In this document: piece by piece, positions 29,977-38,821 of the stretch
Position numbering within the stretch: the stretch's first letter is position 1
How the letters are laid out: every line of letters starts with the position of its first letter
Assembly: GCF_003076135.1 (NCBI RefSeq)
Contig: NZ_QDGZ01000007.1
Location: 186,001-250,000, forward strand
Source of the DNA: Nocardioides gansuensis
Lineage (GTDB): Bacteria; Actinomycetota; Actinomycetes; Propionibacteriales; Nocardioidaceae
Length of the DNA: 64,000 nt
Direction of reading: 5' to 3'
Program-made: the position numbers and the translations under genes
Notes under the pieces: model-generated
Seen by the model: only the letters and a program-made list of their open reading frames with translations
Database searches by the model: none
Told to the model about the DNA's origin: nothing

Positions 29977-30894
29977 TCAGCGTGGGCCCCAGCGAGGCGT
30001 GGGAGACACCGCCGCCCCACTGCGTGGGGTTACCCTGAGGACCGCGACGCCGCTCAGGATGAGTAGCACTGCGATGCCGTCCCGAAGTTGCAGCGGTTCA
30101 CCCACGAGGAGCCACCCGATCGCGAGGGCTACTACGGGAGGTATGTAGGTGGCGCTGGAGGCGGTGACCGCACCAAGCGTCTCCACGATGAAGTAGTACA
30201 GGATGTAAGCCACGCCGGTGCCGAGTATTCCGAGGCCGATCACCACCCCGACGAGGGCCCTTGTATCGTCAGCGAGCGTCGTCATCCCGTCCAGATCGGT
30301 GACCACCATTAGGGTCAACAGGGCCAGCCCGATCTGGTAGGTGGTCAGTGCAGCGGGAGCGATTCCCAAGGGCGAGATGAACTTGCGCGCGTATACGAAC
30401 GATGCCCCCACGCTGGCAGCGCCCAAGAGCATGAACAACACGCCTGTCGGGTCGACGCCATGAGTGGTCTCCCAAGGTCGCGCGATGAGCAGCACTCCGC
30501 CGAAGCCGATGAGGACCCCTAGGAAGCGCAGGAGAGTTACGGGCTCAGAACGCAGGAACGCCAGGGCGCAGACGAAGGTGAAGAGCGGGATCGCACCGCT
30601 CAACGCCCCGGCTATTCCAGAGGGGAGAAGTGCGGTTCCGGCGGCGAAGGCGTAGTAGAAGACGCTGGTGGCCAGCAGCGACATGGCGAAGTAGTGGTGC
30701 AGGTGTCGGGCATGATGCCTGGACAGCGCTCGGCGGGCCAGCGCGTATCCCAGCACGGGGAGAAACCCGAACAGCACTCGAAGAAGGGTGATCTGTCCAG
30801 CGGTGATGCTGTCGGATGCCCACTTCATGACGATGAAGTTGCTCCCCCAGATCACCCCGAGCGCGACGAAAGCGGCGCTAGCCGGTCGAGTCAC
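29977..30894 (-). CDS. EamA-family (DMT) transporter
   Basis: 305 residues, ten predicted membrane segments in two EamA repeats. The first is VALGVIWGSNFIVMKWASDSI (residues about 10-30). Each repeat ends in the family pattern, LIGFGGVLLIARPW and then ETLGAVTASSATYIPPVVALAIGWLLVGEPLQ. Family members export amino acids or other metabolites. ATG at 30894. The gene is flanked by remnants on both sides and has no operon partner; its cargo is unknown. Confidence 0.88.
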   Translation of the reverse strand: MTRPASAAFVALGVIWGSNFIVMKWASDSITAGQITLLRVLFGFLPVLGYALARRALSRHHARHLHHYFAMSLLATSVFYYAFAAGTALLPSGIAGALSGAIPLFTFVCALAFLRSEPVTLLRFLGVLIGFGGVLLIARPWETTHGVDPTGVLFMLLGAASVGASFVYARKFISPLGIAPAALTTYQIGLALLTLMVVTDLDGMTTLADDTRALVGVVIGLGILGTGVAYILYYFIVETLGAVTASSATYIPPVVALAIGWLLVGEPLQLRDGIAVLLILSGVAVLRVTPRSGAAVSPTPRWGPR

Positions 30895-30967
30895 TGGTGA
30901 AGTGTCCCATTCCCGCTCGTCAAACTACTTGTTCTATGCCTCAGGACCGGTGACTGACGAGGCTCGG

Positions 30968-31340
30968 TGTCGACGACGCTCGAAAACGAGGTCATAGCTA
31001 CGCCTTGGTTTCCAGGGGTCATCGCAATCTCTGGGTGGATGCGGACGTTAGCAGTGCGTTGAACAGCTCTGTTGGGGCCCGGTCGCCGAGGATGAGTCGC
31101 GGACCGCCGTTGAGCGCGTTCTCGATCCTCGCGAGATCGCGTAGTGTGTGGACCGCGAGGTAGGCCAACTTCGGGAAGCACTGGCGCAGCAGCCCGTTGG
31201 CGTTCTCGTTTGAGCGCCGCTTCCAGGAGGCTAGCGGCGTCGCAGAAGTAGATCTTCAGGCCGATCGCCGCGGTGATCTCGAGGTGACGCACCATCTCCG
31301 TGCCCTGGTCCCAAGTCAGGCTCTGGCGCACTGCCGCGAA
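30968..31340 (-). mobile_element. IS30-family insertion sequence remnant (3' end)
   Basis: Minus-strand transposase C-terminus: RQSLTWDQGTEMVRHLEI and GLKIYFCDA, then a frame change near 31225 to RRSNENANGLLRQCFPK, HTLRDLARIENALN and LGDRAPTELFNALL, stopping at 31019-31021. The WDQG and SNEN-NGLLRQ motifs are diagnostic of IS30. The IS end lies at 30968 (TGTCGACGACGCTCG). The N-terminal half is missing, so it is not active. Confidence 0.75.
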
Positions 31341-31645
31341 GCCGGCACTGGAATCAGAACCAGCGCTGCGACCCGCGCGCCGGTGGCTGCCCGAGCGGAC
31401 GCGAAGCACCGCCCGAACCGCGATCCGAACAAGGCCGCCGCCTACCCCGGACAGGACCGTCAACTCACCGCGGGCGGTGGGGGCCGTCGAGAAGTGGTTA
31501 TGACCGAGCTGCCCGCCACGTACTGATGCGTCGAGGTGTCCGCGGAGCCGCCGAAGCACGACGCTTGGCGACCGTACGGCGACGTGCGGTTCGTGTTCAC
31601 CGCAGTGGCTCAATGCCGAGAGCATGGCGGAGGGGCGTAGTGAGC
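31341..31645. other. Stretch between the IS30 remnant and the second catabolic cluster
   Basis: 305 bases without a supported gene. The minus-strand cluster ends at 31646, so transcription termination would occur here; no strong hairpin is evident. Confidence 0.4.
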
Positions 31646-32407
31646 TCAGCCCTGGTGACCGCCGACAAGAAAGGGCGCAATGCTGTAGGGCACTTCGCCT
31701 CCCGTCTCGGCCAGCACGGTTGGCCGCGGGGCGTGTGCGGCCATGAAGAGGGTCGCTGCCGCGGTCTCCTCCACGGGGGCGAAACGCCGCAAGGGGATGA
31801 GCCCGAGGATCATTTCGGTGTACTCCTCCAAGGACATCTCGGCAGCTGCGGCGAAGCCGGCCATGGCGTCGTCGAAGAGAGCCGTCTTAGTGCGCCCCGG
31901 GCAGATCGCGCGGACCGACACCCCATGCGGCGACTCGAGAGCTGCCATGGACTGGACCCAGTGGAGGACTGCCCATTTGGAGGCGCAGTAGGCGGAATCG
32001 AAGCGCTCGGGACGCAACGAAGCCTGGGACGCGATGACGACGAAGATGCCTCGCCGCTCGAGCAGTGTGGCCCGAAGCGCGTGGTAGAGCCTGATGACGC
32101 TCACGGTGTTGATCTCCATGACAAGCCTGATGCGTTCCGGCGTCAGGGTTGTCAGAGCACCGTCCCCGGCAACGCCCTGGGAGGCGACCACAGTGTCGAT
32201 GCCGAGCTCATCCGCTCGGTTGCCGAGCGCCTCGAGCGTCGCGCTCTCGCGGAGGTCCCCGACGATGGTGTGTGCTCCATGCGTGGCGAGCTCGGCGAGC
32301 GCTGCCTCGTCGCGGCCGTGAGCGAGTACGACCTGCCCGGCCGCGAGGGCCTGGAGCACGACGCTTCGTCCGATCCCTTGGCTGCCGCCGATGACGAGTA
32401 GTTTCAT
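31646..32407 (-). CDS. SDR oxidoreductase (last gene of cluster II)
   Basis: 253 residues. GGSQGIG at residues 7-13, DLRES after beta-3, NTVS, SQAS with the catalytic Ser and YCASK pair, and ICPGRTKT. The HGRDEAAL turn after beta-2 with His-Gly-Arg would suit NADP(H). The ATG overlaps the stop of the small SDR-like gene upstream (ATGA), pointing to a paired product. In context it should oxidise or reduce a hydroxy intermediate of the cluster II pathway; the substrate is unknown. Confidence 0.85.
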   Translation of the reverse strand: MKLLVIGGSQGIGRSVVLQALAAGQVVLAHGRDEAALAELATHGAHTIVGDLRESATLEALGNRADELGIDTVVASQGVAGDGALTTLTPERIRLVMEINTVSVIRLYHALRATLLERRGIFVVIASQASLRPERFDSAYCASKWAVLHWVQSMAALESPHGVSVRAICPGRTKTALFDDAMAGFAAAAEMSLEEYTEMILGLIPLRRFAPVEETAAATLFMAAHAPRPTVLAETGGEVPYSIAPFLVGGHQG

Positions 32408-32853
32408 GACGCGCTCCTGAGGTCGATGGTCGTTGCGGTGACGTAGGCACTGGCATCGCTAGAGAGGAAGTCGGCGGTGTCCTGGATCGATTCGAGCTGA
32501 GAGCGATGTGCTCGGAGGACGGTGATGCGAGTGCGCGGATACTCGAGGGCGAGCGAGAGCGCGGTCGCCTGGACCGAGGCGAAGGTTGCCTCCACGAGCG
32601 GGGCGCGGTCGTCGTCTCCCGCGTCCAGGAACAGGACGCTCACGGGGCGAGCCAGGCCGCTCGTGGTCAGCCTCACGCGGAACTCTTCGAATAGTCGGGT
32701 GGTTCCGTCGAGCAGCCAGTCGACAAGGGGGTCTGCAGTCTGGTGGGTGGTGTCGAACACGAGTAGATCCAGGTCGCGAGCCCCGAGGTCCAGTTCGGGT
32801 GTCGGTTCTGGGTCCAGGATGAAGGTGGTGCTTCCTTGGCTGACGGTGGTCAT
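32404..32853 (-). CDS. Short SDR-like protein lacking the cofactor motif
   Basis: 149 residues. The C-terminal part, VEATFASVQATALSLALEYPRTRITVLR and then TADFLSSDASAYVTATTIDL, follows the SDR pattern after the active site (...FL.SD.A.YVTG..i.vDGG). There is no Gly-rich dinucleotide motif and no YxxxK. It overlaps the true SDR (ATGA) and the glycerate kinase gene (ATGA). A plausible reading is a catalytically dead SDR subunit that pairs with the downstream SDR, as BbsC does with BbsD in anaerobic toluene degradation. That is inference from architecture, and the protein is shorter than BbsC. Confidence 0.6.
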   Translation of the reverse strand: MTTVSQGSTTFILDPEPTPELDLGARDLDLLVFDTTHQTADPLVDWLLDGTTRLFEEFRVRLTTSGLARPVSVLFLDAGDDDRAPLVEATFASVQATALSLALEYPRTRITVLRAHRSQLESIQDTADFLSSDASAYVTATTIDLRSAS

Positions 32854-33842
32854 GGGGACTCCTCGGTGAGTTGTCGGGCAAGACGTCGGGCGGTGTCGAC
32901 TAGTTCGAGCCGTGAGCTGGCCTGGACGATGTCGGCCAGGCCGAGGTCGGTTCCTCGGTCGCGACCTAGCTCGTCGCGTCCGACCACGGCAACACAGGGC
33001 ACCCCGGCGGCTTGGCACCGGCGGGCGAGCTCGCCGACGAGCTTGCCGTGGAAGGTCTGCTCGTCGATCCGTCCTTCGCCAGTGACGACAAGCGAGCTCG
33101 ACTCCACGCGTGTGCCGACTTCAAGTGCGTCCAGCACATATCCGGCGCCGGAAACGATCGAGGCATCGTGAGCGGCCCACAGGCCTCCGGCCAGCCCCCC
33201 GGCAGCTCCGCTGCCCTCGACACCGCGGGGGTCCTTGGGAAGGCCTGATGCCGTCTGGTGGAGCCGTTGGGTGAGCGCCGCGACCTCGGCGGGGTCGGCG
33301 CCTTTCTGGGGAGCGAACCAGACGGCGGCCTCCTCGAAGGGCAACGTCACGTCGGTCAGGACGATGACGTCGGCCGACCTAAGTCCACCAGCCGCTTCGA
33401 TCGCAGCCAAGCACCCGAGGCCACCATCGGTGGTGGCGCTGCCACCGCACGCGACAACGATTCGGCGCGAACCTCGCGCAACGGCGTCGGCGATGAGGAG
33501 CCCGGTCCCGAAGGTTGAGGCAGTGCTGGCATCACGGTCCTCCGGCTCGACGAGCGTGAGCCCGCTGGCGGCGGCGCACTCGACGTAGGCGGTGTCCCCG
33601 GACAGGCCGTACGCGGCTCTGATCGGCCGACCTAGCGGGTCCACCGTGTCCACGAAGACCAGGTTCTGCGATGGCACGAGTGCAGCAACGGTGCCTTCTC
33701 CCCCGTCTGCCAACGGGCACAGGTCGATCGCGATGCCTGCGCTTGCGAAGCCCTCGCCGAGCGCCTCCGCCACCTGTACGGCCGTGAACGTGCCCTTGAA
33801 CGAGTCGGGAGCGATCAGCACCCGATGACGGCGGTCAGGCAT
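32850..33842 (-). CDS. Glycerate kinase (GarK/GlxK family)
   Basis: 330 residues. Family blocks: VLIAPDSFKGTFTAVQVAEAL at the N-terminus, LADGGEGTV, CGGSATTDGGLG (about 138-149) and VVTGEGRIDEQTFHGK near residue 265. The enzyme phosphorylates D-glycerate to 2-phosphoglycerate. ATG at 33842, 8 bases inside the upstream MaoC gene; a GTG two codons earlier is also possible. Its presence suggests that a three-carbon acid or tartronate-type fragment is an end product of the cluster II pathway. Confidence 0.9.
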   Translation of the reverse strand: MPDRRHRVLIAPDSFKGTFTAVQVAEALGEGFASAGIAIDLCPLADGGEGTVAALVPSQNLVFVDTVDPLGRPIRAAYGLSGDTAYVECAAASGLTLVEPEDRDASTASTFGTGLLIADAVARGSRRIVVACGGSATTDGGLGCLAAIEAAGGLRSADVIVLTDVTLPFEEAAVWFAPQKGADPAEVAALTQRLHQTASGLPKDPRGVEGSGAAGGLAGGLWAAHDASIVSGAGYVLDALEVGTRVESSSLVVTGEGRIDEQTFHGKLVGELARRCQAAGVPCVAVVGRDELGRDRGTDLGLADIVQASSRLELVDTARRLARQLTEESP

Positions 33843-34272
33843 AGGCACCGTCCAGGAAGGTGAGCAGGTGGTCGGCCACCGCGCACAGCCGACCGTCCTC
33901 GGTGTGCGCCTCCACGTGTGCGGTGGTGCGGCGTCGAACCGGGTCGGCAGCGGTGATCGTGTACGTCACCGCGACGGTCTGGCCGATCCGCACTGGTGCG
34001 ACGAAGCGAACCCGGTCGTACCCGGCCGAGACGGCGACGGCGCCGGTCGTCTCCACGAACCTGGTGGCGGCGGTGGACATGAACCCGACGAGGAGCACGC
34101 CATGCGCGATGCGTGTCCCAAAGGGCGTCGTAGCCATGGCCTGCTCGTCCACGTGGTTAGGGCTCAGGTCTCCGGTCAACCCGGCAAACAGGTAGACATC
34201 GGACTCGCCCACCGTCTTCCGGAAGCTCGCCACCTGCCCGATCAGCGACTCCAGGTCCGCCATGGTGCTCAT
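33835..34272 (-). CDS. MaoC-like (R)-specific enoyl-CoA hydratase
   Basis: 145 residues, single hotdog domain. The hydratase-2 motif is present as FAGLTGDLSPNHVDEQAM, with Asp and His, followed by RIAHGVLLVGFMS. PhaJ-like single-domain members hydrate trans-2-enoyl-CoA to the (R)-3-hydroxyacyl-CoA. The ATG overlaps the LacI stop (ATGA). It stands second to the crotonase-type hydratase of the divergent arm, so two hydration steps or stereochemistries may be needed. Confidence 0.85.
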   Translation of the reverse strand: MSTMADLESLIGQVASFRKTVGESDVYLFAGLTGDLSPNHVDEQAMATTPFGTRIAHGVLLVGFMSTAATRFVETTGAVAVSAGYDRVRFVAPVRIGQTVAVTYTITAADPVRRRTTAHVEAHTEDGRLCAVADHLLTFLDGAYA

Positions 34273-35273
34273 AGGCTTGCGTAGCCCGCGTGCGCCGTCG
34301 TGCCGCGGGGCACGATCTGGTGGGGAAGGATGATCGGTTCCCTGCTCCGTTCCGGGTGCAGGATCCGGTGGGCTGCTGTTGCGCCGAGCGTGTGGAGCGG
34401 CACGGCGGCCGTGGTCATGTCCAGGAGTGCGGCCAACCTGGTGCCACCGATGCCCGCGACGGCCACCTGCTCGGGCACTTTGATGTCGGCTTGGCGGAAC
34501 GCGGTAAGGATCCCTCCCGCAGTCTGGTCGTTGGACCCGATGACGGCGTCCGGGAGGGAGCCGCCGACGAGCAGACGCAAGGCGGCCGAGCTGCCCGATT
34601 CCGGGCCGAACGTCCCGGGGATGACCTCGGGTGCCAGACCCGCCTCATCCATCGCGCGCAGGTAACCCAGCTTGCGGTCTTCTGCGGCGTACACGCCCGG
34701 CAGTCCGCCCACCAGGACGATGCGCTTGTGAGCGGATGCGATCAGCGACACCGTGAGGTCGTGCGCGGCCGCCTCGTTGTCGTAGGTGACGACGTCAGCC
34801 TCGATTTCGCGACGGCCGAGAGAGACCACAGTGATCCCGTCATCCCGGGCGGCCTTGACGAGACCGGCGAGCCGGGCGTGGTCACCGCCGATGAACCCAG
34901 ACCCGGCGAAGATGACTCCTGCGGCACTGTAGTGGCGCATCAGGGTCATTTGCTCGACCTCGACGTCGATTTTCCGGTCAGCGTTGCAGACGATCGTCAG
35001 GTAGCCGGCACGGCTGGCCACGTCCTCGACACCGCGGGTGATCTCGGCGAAGTAGGGGTCGGCGCTGTCCTCCACGATCACCCCGATGATGCGGCTCTGC
35101 TTGTTGGCAAGAGCCTGGGCGACGGCGCTGGGCGAATAGCCGAGCTCCGCAGCTGAAGCGTGCACCTTGGCCTTCGTCGCGTCGGACACCGGGTGTCGTG
35201 ACCCGTTGAGGACACGGGAGGCGGTGGCTACCGAGACCTTCGCATGCGCCGCTACGTCTTCAAGCGAGGCCAT
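34269..35273 (-). CDS. LacI-family transcriptional regulator of cluster II
   Basis: 334 residues. N-terminal helix-turn-helix (1-50): ASLEDVAAHAKVSVATASRVLNG, then hinge SPSAVAQALANKQSRIIGVIV. The periplasmic-binding-like sensor domain follows (DSADPYFAEITRGVEDVA, DEAGLAPEVIPG). LacI proteins repress sugar catabolic operons until an effector binds. The two palindromes GGCAAnCGnTTGCC in the divergent promoter region near 44.7 kb have the central CG typical of LacI operators and are its likely sites. The gene sits in the middle of the long operon, overlapping the CoA-transferase gene by 14 bases, so it would be autoregulated. Confidence 0.9.
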   Translation of the reverse strand: MASLEDVAAHAKVSVATASRVLNGSRHPVSDATKAKVHASAAELGYSPSAVAQALANKQSRIIGVIVEDSADPYFAEITRGVEDVASRAGYLTIVCNADRKIDVEVEQMTLMRHYSAAGVIFAGSGFIGGDHARLAGLVKAARDDGITVVSLGRREIEADVVTYDNEAAAHDLTVSLIASAHKRIVLVGGLPGVYAAEDRKLGYLRAMDEAGLAPEVIPGTFGPESGSSAALRLLVGGSLPDAVIGSNDQTAGGILTAFRQADIKVPEQVAVAGIGGTRLAALLDMTTAAVPLHTLGATAAHRILHPERSREPIILPHQIVPRGTTAHAGYASL

Positions 35274-36852
35274 CGTGGTCACCGTCCGAGAATTCGGGCA
35301 CGTGCCACTGCATGACTCCATGGCCGAATATGCGTTTGTCCATGAGCTCGACCTCACCCACCTCGACCTCGAAGGGGATCTGGTCCAGCACGTGTGTCTG
35401 CGGGTCGATGCCGGGTGCTACTTCGATGAGTCGCAAGCCGTGGTCGGTCACGGTGAAGACCGCTCGTTCGGTGACGACCAGGATTCGCTGACCGCGCTTG
35501 GCTGCCAGTTCGCCGTTGAAGGTGACGTGTTCGACCTCGTCGACGAACTTGGTGTGCCTGCCCTCGGCGAGGATCTCGAGCTGATCGTCCTCGATCGCCA
35601 CGTCGAGTCCACCCGCGTTGAAGGTTCCGCAAAAGACCACGCTGTGGGCGTTCTGGGTGATGTTGATGAAGCCGCCCGTCCCGATCAGCCGTCCGTTGAA
35701 GAGCGAGACGTTCACGTTGCCCTGCCTGTCCAGCTGGGCGAACCCCAGAAACGCCACGTCCAGTCCGCCCCCGTCGTAGAAGTCGAACTGAGCGGGCTGT
35801 TCGAGGATGGCAACGGGGTTGTAGGAGGCCCCGAAGCTGACTCCGGCCGCGGGGATGCCGCCCACGAGTCCCTGTTCGACGGTGAGAGTGAACTGTTCGA
35901 AGCAACCTTCCTCGGCTGCTACGGAGGCCACGCCGTCGGCGATTCCCACTCCGAGGTTGACCACGTCACCACGTCGGATCTCCATGAGTGCTCGTCGACC
36001 CACCAGCTTCCGCGCGCCGGGTGCCATCACGGGCACTGCGTCAGCCGGTCCCCGCAGCGCACCGCTGTAGGCGGGGTTGAAGGCCGTCTCCACGAGTTGC
36101 CGCTGCTCCGGGTGCACGACCACTCGATCGACCAGGAATCCGGGGACCACGACCGTGCGGGGATCGAGAGATGCCGCCTTGGCGAGCCTCTTGACCTGGG
36201 CGATCACCACTCCGCCTGAGTTGTGGGTGGCTTGCGCCATGGCCAACACCTCGAGTCGCGCGGCCTCTTCTTCCAGGGAGAGATTGCCATCGGCGTCGGC
36301 CGTGGTGGCGCGAATGAAGCAGACGTCGGGAGCTACGGGGCGGTAGTGGAGAAGCTCGCGGCCGTCGATCTCGAGGATCTGGACGAGTTCCTCGGTCGCC
36401 TTGGCGTTGAGGCGGCCACCCGAGACCCGCGGGTCGCAGAAGGTGCCAAGTCCCACGTGGGTGATGACCCCGACGCGCCCGCCGGCAATCTCGCGGCACA
36501 TCTGCGCCATGACGCCCTGCGGGAAGTTGTACGCAGCAAACGCGTTCTCCATCGCCATCTCGGACATGCGCGGTGCCATGCCCCAGTTGCCCGCGATCGC
36601 TCGCGCGACCAGTCCGTGTTGGGCCAGGTGATCCATGCCAGCACCCTTTCGGTCGCCGATACCGGTGGTGTGCACGATGGTGAGGTCACGCGGGTGGGCT
36701 GTCTCGCTGAAACGCTCGCCGAGGGTCTTCAGCAGGAGGTCCGGCTCCACCAGCCCCCCGCCGGATCCTTCGATGTAGACGACATCTTCGTCTCCGATCA
36801 GATCGACGGCCTCGCGTGCTGTCACGACCAACGGTGCGCCATGGGTTCTCAC
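35260..36852 (-). CDS. Family I CoA-transferase with fused alpha and beta domains
   Basis: 530 residues, the length of fused propionate/acetate CoA-transferases (Pct/YdiF). The alpha part has GSGGGLVEPDLLLKTLGERF and MAPRMSEMAMENAF; the beta part has GDVVNLGVGIADGV and the catalytic Glu in TVEQGLVGGIP near residue 325. It moves CoA from an acyl-CoA donor to a free acid. The GTG start overlaps the SDR stop (GTGA). It is probably the CoA-activation step of cluster II, since no ligase is present there. Confidence 0.9.
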   Translation of the reverse strand: MRTHGAPLVVTAREAVDLIGDEDVVYIEGSGGGLVEPDLLLKTLGERFSETAHPRDLTIVHTTGIGDRKGAGMDHLAQHGLVARAIAGNWGMAPRMSEMAMENAFAAYNFPQGVMAQMCREIAGGRVGVITHVGLGTFCDPRVSGGRLNAKATEELVQILEIDGRELLHYRPVAPDVCFIRATTADADGNLSLEEEAARLEVLAMAQATHNSGGVVIAQVKRLAKAASLDPRTVVVPGFLVDRVVVHPEQRQLVETAFNPAYSGALRGPADAVPVMAPGARKLVGRRALMEIRRGDVVNLGVGIADGVASVAAEEGCFEQFTLTVEQGLVGGIPAAGVSFGASYNPVAILEQPAQFDFYDGGGLDVAFLGFAQLDRQGNVNVSLFNGRLIGTGGFINITQNAHSVVFCGTFNAGGLDVAIEDDQLEILAEGRHTKFVDEVEHVTFNGELAAKRGQRILVVTERAVFTVTDHGLRLIEVAPGIDPQTHVLDQIPFEVEVGEVELMDKRIFGHGVMQWHVPEFSDGDHDGLA

Positions 36853-37631
36853 GCCATCACCCCTCCACCATTCGGATGCAATGTCTGTCCATGGAAAAGC
36901 GCCGATTCCGCCGCGAGAAGAAAGACGACTGCGGGCGCAACCTCGGTCGGCAGGCCGAGCCGACCGGTGACGAGGGGCCCGGTCCGCACTGCGAGCCAAG
37001 CCTCGTCCGCGTAGGGGGCCGTCATAGCCGTCTCGAGAGGCCCGGGAGCCACCGCATTGACCCGCACCTGGGGGCCGAGCTCGCGGGCCATCGCGCGGGT
37101 CAAGCCCAGGACGCCGGCTTTGGCTGCGCAGTACGCAGCAACGTGCATACCGCCCTTGAACGCCAGCTGCGAGGAGATGTTGACGATGGAGCCGTGTCCT
37201 CGGCCGAACATGCGACCACCGACTTCTTGGGAGACAATGAAGACTCCCGTGAGATCCACGTCCAAAGTTTTTTGCCACGACTGAATGGTGGTGGCGAGAA
37301 ACGGTTGCTCGTCCATGATTCCGGCATTGTTGACCAGGCCGGTCAGGGGGCCGTGCTCCTCCTCGAGGTGACGGATGGCCTCGCCGACCTGATCGGGGTC
37401 TGAGACGTCTGCCTCGATAACCGATGCGTCGACTCCGAGCGCAGTGAGCTGCTCGGAGAGCCTTAGCGCCGCCTCCGGTGTCTGCCAGTGGTGGACGACG
37501 ACGTCGGCCCCCGCACGCGCGACCTCCAGGCAGATGGCGCGGCCCAGATCGCCGGGGGCGCCGGTGACAAGGATGCGCTGCCCCGCGAGGCGCTTCGCGA
37601 GGGCGTCTTCGTCAGAGGGAGGGGGGGTCAT
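36849..37631 (-). CDS. SDR oxidoreductase (FabG/glucose dehydrogenase-like)
   Basis: 260 residues. TGAPGDLG (residues 23-30), NNAG, catalytic Ser in VNISSQLA, YCAAK, and VAPGPLET. VVHHWQ after beta-2 gives no clear NAD or NADP preference. Overlaps ATGA with the acyl-CoA dehydrogenase gene upstream and GTGA with the CoA-transferase gene downstream. The C-terminus ends with the usual G-Q-T-L-H-P-N-G-G, close to sugar and polyol dehydrogenases of the family. The exact substrate is not known. Confidence 0.85.
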   Translation of the reverse strand: MTPPPSDEDALAKRLAGQRILVTGAPGDLGRAICLEVARAGADVVVHHWQTPEAALRLSEQLTALGVDASVIEADVSDPDQVGEAIRHLEEEHGPLTGLVNNAGIMDEQPFLATTIQSWQKTLDVDLTGVFIVSQEVGGRMFGRGHGSIVNISSQLAFKGGMHVAAYCAAKAGVLGLTRAMARELGPQVRVNAVAPGPLETAMTAPYADEAWLAVRTGPLVTGRLGLPTEVAPAVVFLLAAESALFHGQTLHPNGGGVMA

Positions 37632-38821
37632 CGAACGTTGTCCGTCTTCTCGTGTGCGGTGTTGCTGTCGGGGAAGAACGAGGGGCCGATGAGTCCGTTG
37701 GCAGCCTCGCGCAGCACCCGCCGCCCGAGCATCGTCTCGTGGATCTCGCTGGTGCCGTCGAAGATCTGGGTCACCTTGGCGTCTCGGTCCATTCGTTGTA
37801 GGGGGTGGTTACGAGCCATGCCGGCTCCGGCAACGATCTGCAGGGCAGCATCGGTATGGCGGCGGGCCGCATCCGAGGCGAACATCTTCGCCATCGAGAT
37901 CACTGCCTGGTCGCCACCGTTGCCAAGGGCGAAGGTCTCACCTGCGCGTAGGACCAGTTCGCGGGCAGCTCGGTAGTCGGTCACCATGCGGCCGATCTTC
38001 GACTGGATACTGGGCAGTGCGGCGATCGGTTTCCCGAACGCCTCTCGATGGTTTGCCCAGCCTGTCGCTTCCCTGATGGCGCCACGAAGCAGGCCGACGG
38101 AGTAGGACGCGGCCTCGATGCGGGCCATGTTGAGCCCGTCCATCATGCCGCCGAACCCGTCGCAGGCGAGGGCGTTCTGGACCGGAACGCGGCAAGCCTC
38201 GAAGGTGAGGGTCCCATTCGGCATCCCGCGGAATCCTGCGAGCTCTGGGCCCGGTGCTCCCACGGCTCCGTCGCTGGCCATGTCCACCACGAGCGCGATG
38301 GTGTCAGCATCGCGCTCGCGATGATCGACCTTGGCCAGGACGATGGCGTAGGAGCAGACCGGCGCCAACCCGATCCAGCACTTCTGCCCGTCGAGGACGT
38401 AGTGGTCCCCTTGCCTTCGGGCAACAGTCGTCAGGGCCCGGATGTCAGTGCCTGCGTGCGGTTCGGTGATGGCGAACGCGCCGAAGAGTTCTGCGCGCAA
38501 GGTCGGTTGCAGCCATCGGTCGCACACCTCCGACGCGGCATAGCGAGCCAGCAGATAGGTGTGCAGGCGAGCCACCGAGACCGCCAGTGACACGGCTGCA
38601 GACTCTGCGGCGATCCGCTCGGTGCTCTCGTGGACGAGAGCCATTCGGGCGAGGTCGAGGGAGCCGTCAGCTTCGAAGAGCAGGCTCTGGAGGCCCAGCT
38701 GGGCGGCCTCGCTGAGGAGCTCGGGGAAGAACCGTGCTGTCAGTTCGATGTCCTCGGCGGCCGGCGCCACCATTTCCGAGCAGAACAGGTCCACGTCCTC
38801 CACGGTCGGCAAGGTGCTCAT
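37628..38821 (-). CDS. Acyl-CoA dehydrogenase
   Basis: 397 residues, three-domain ACAD fold. FAITEPHAGTDIRALTT (FAD/substrate block, about 112-128), VLDGQKCWIGLAP, and near the C-terminus the catalytic Glu in IFDGTSEIHETMLGR. The Gly in TSEIHE-type loops is that of short-chain or glutaryl-CoA-like enzymes. It follows the ABC transporter ATPase with an ATGA overlap. It would desaturate an acyl-CoA formed by the CoA-transferase, ahead of MaoC or crotonase hydration. Confidence 0.88.
   Translation of the reverse strand: MSTLPTVEDVDLFCSEMVAPAAEDIELTARFFPELLSEAAQLGLQSLLFEADGSLDLARMALVHESTERIAAESAAVSLAVSVARLHTYLLARYAASEVCDRWLQPTLRAELFGAFAITEPHAGTDIRALTTVARRQGDHYVLDGQKCWIGLAPVCSYAIVLAKVDHRERDADTIALVVDMASDGAVGAPGPELAGFRGMPNGTLTFEACRVPVQNALACDGFGGMMDGLNMARIEAASYSVGLLRGAIREATGWANHREAFGKPIAALPSIQSKIGRMVTDYRAARELVLRAGETFALGNGGDQAVISMAKMFASDAARRHTDAALQIVAGAGMARNHPLQRMDRDAKVTQIFDGTSEIHETMLGRRVLREAANGLIGPSFFPDSNTAHEKTDNVR

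Noticed and set aside
31197..31526. Plus-strand 109-codon frame across the IS30 remnant
   Set aside because: Antisense to recognisable IS30 transposase sequence; no independent evidence.
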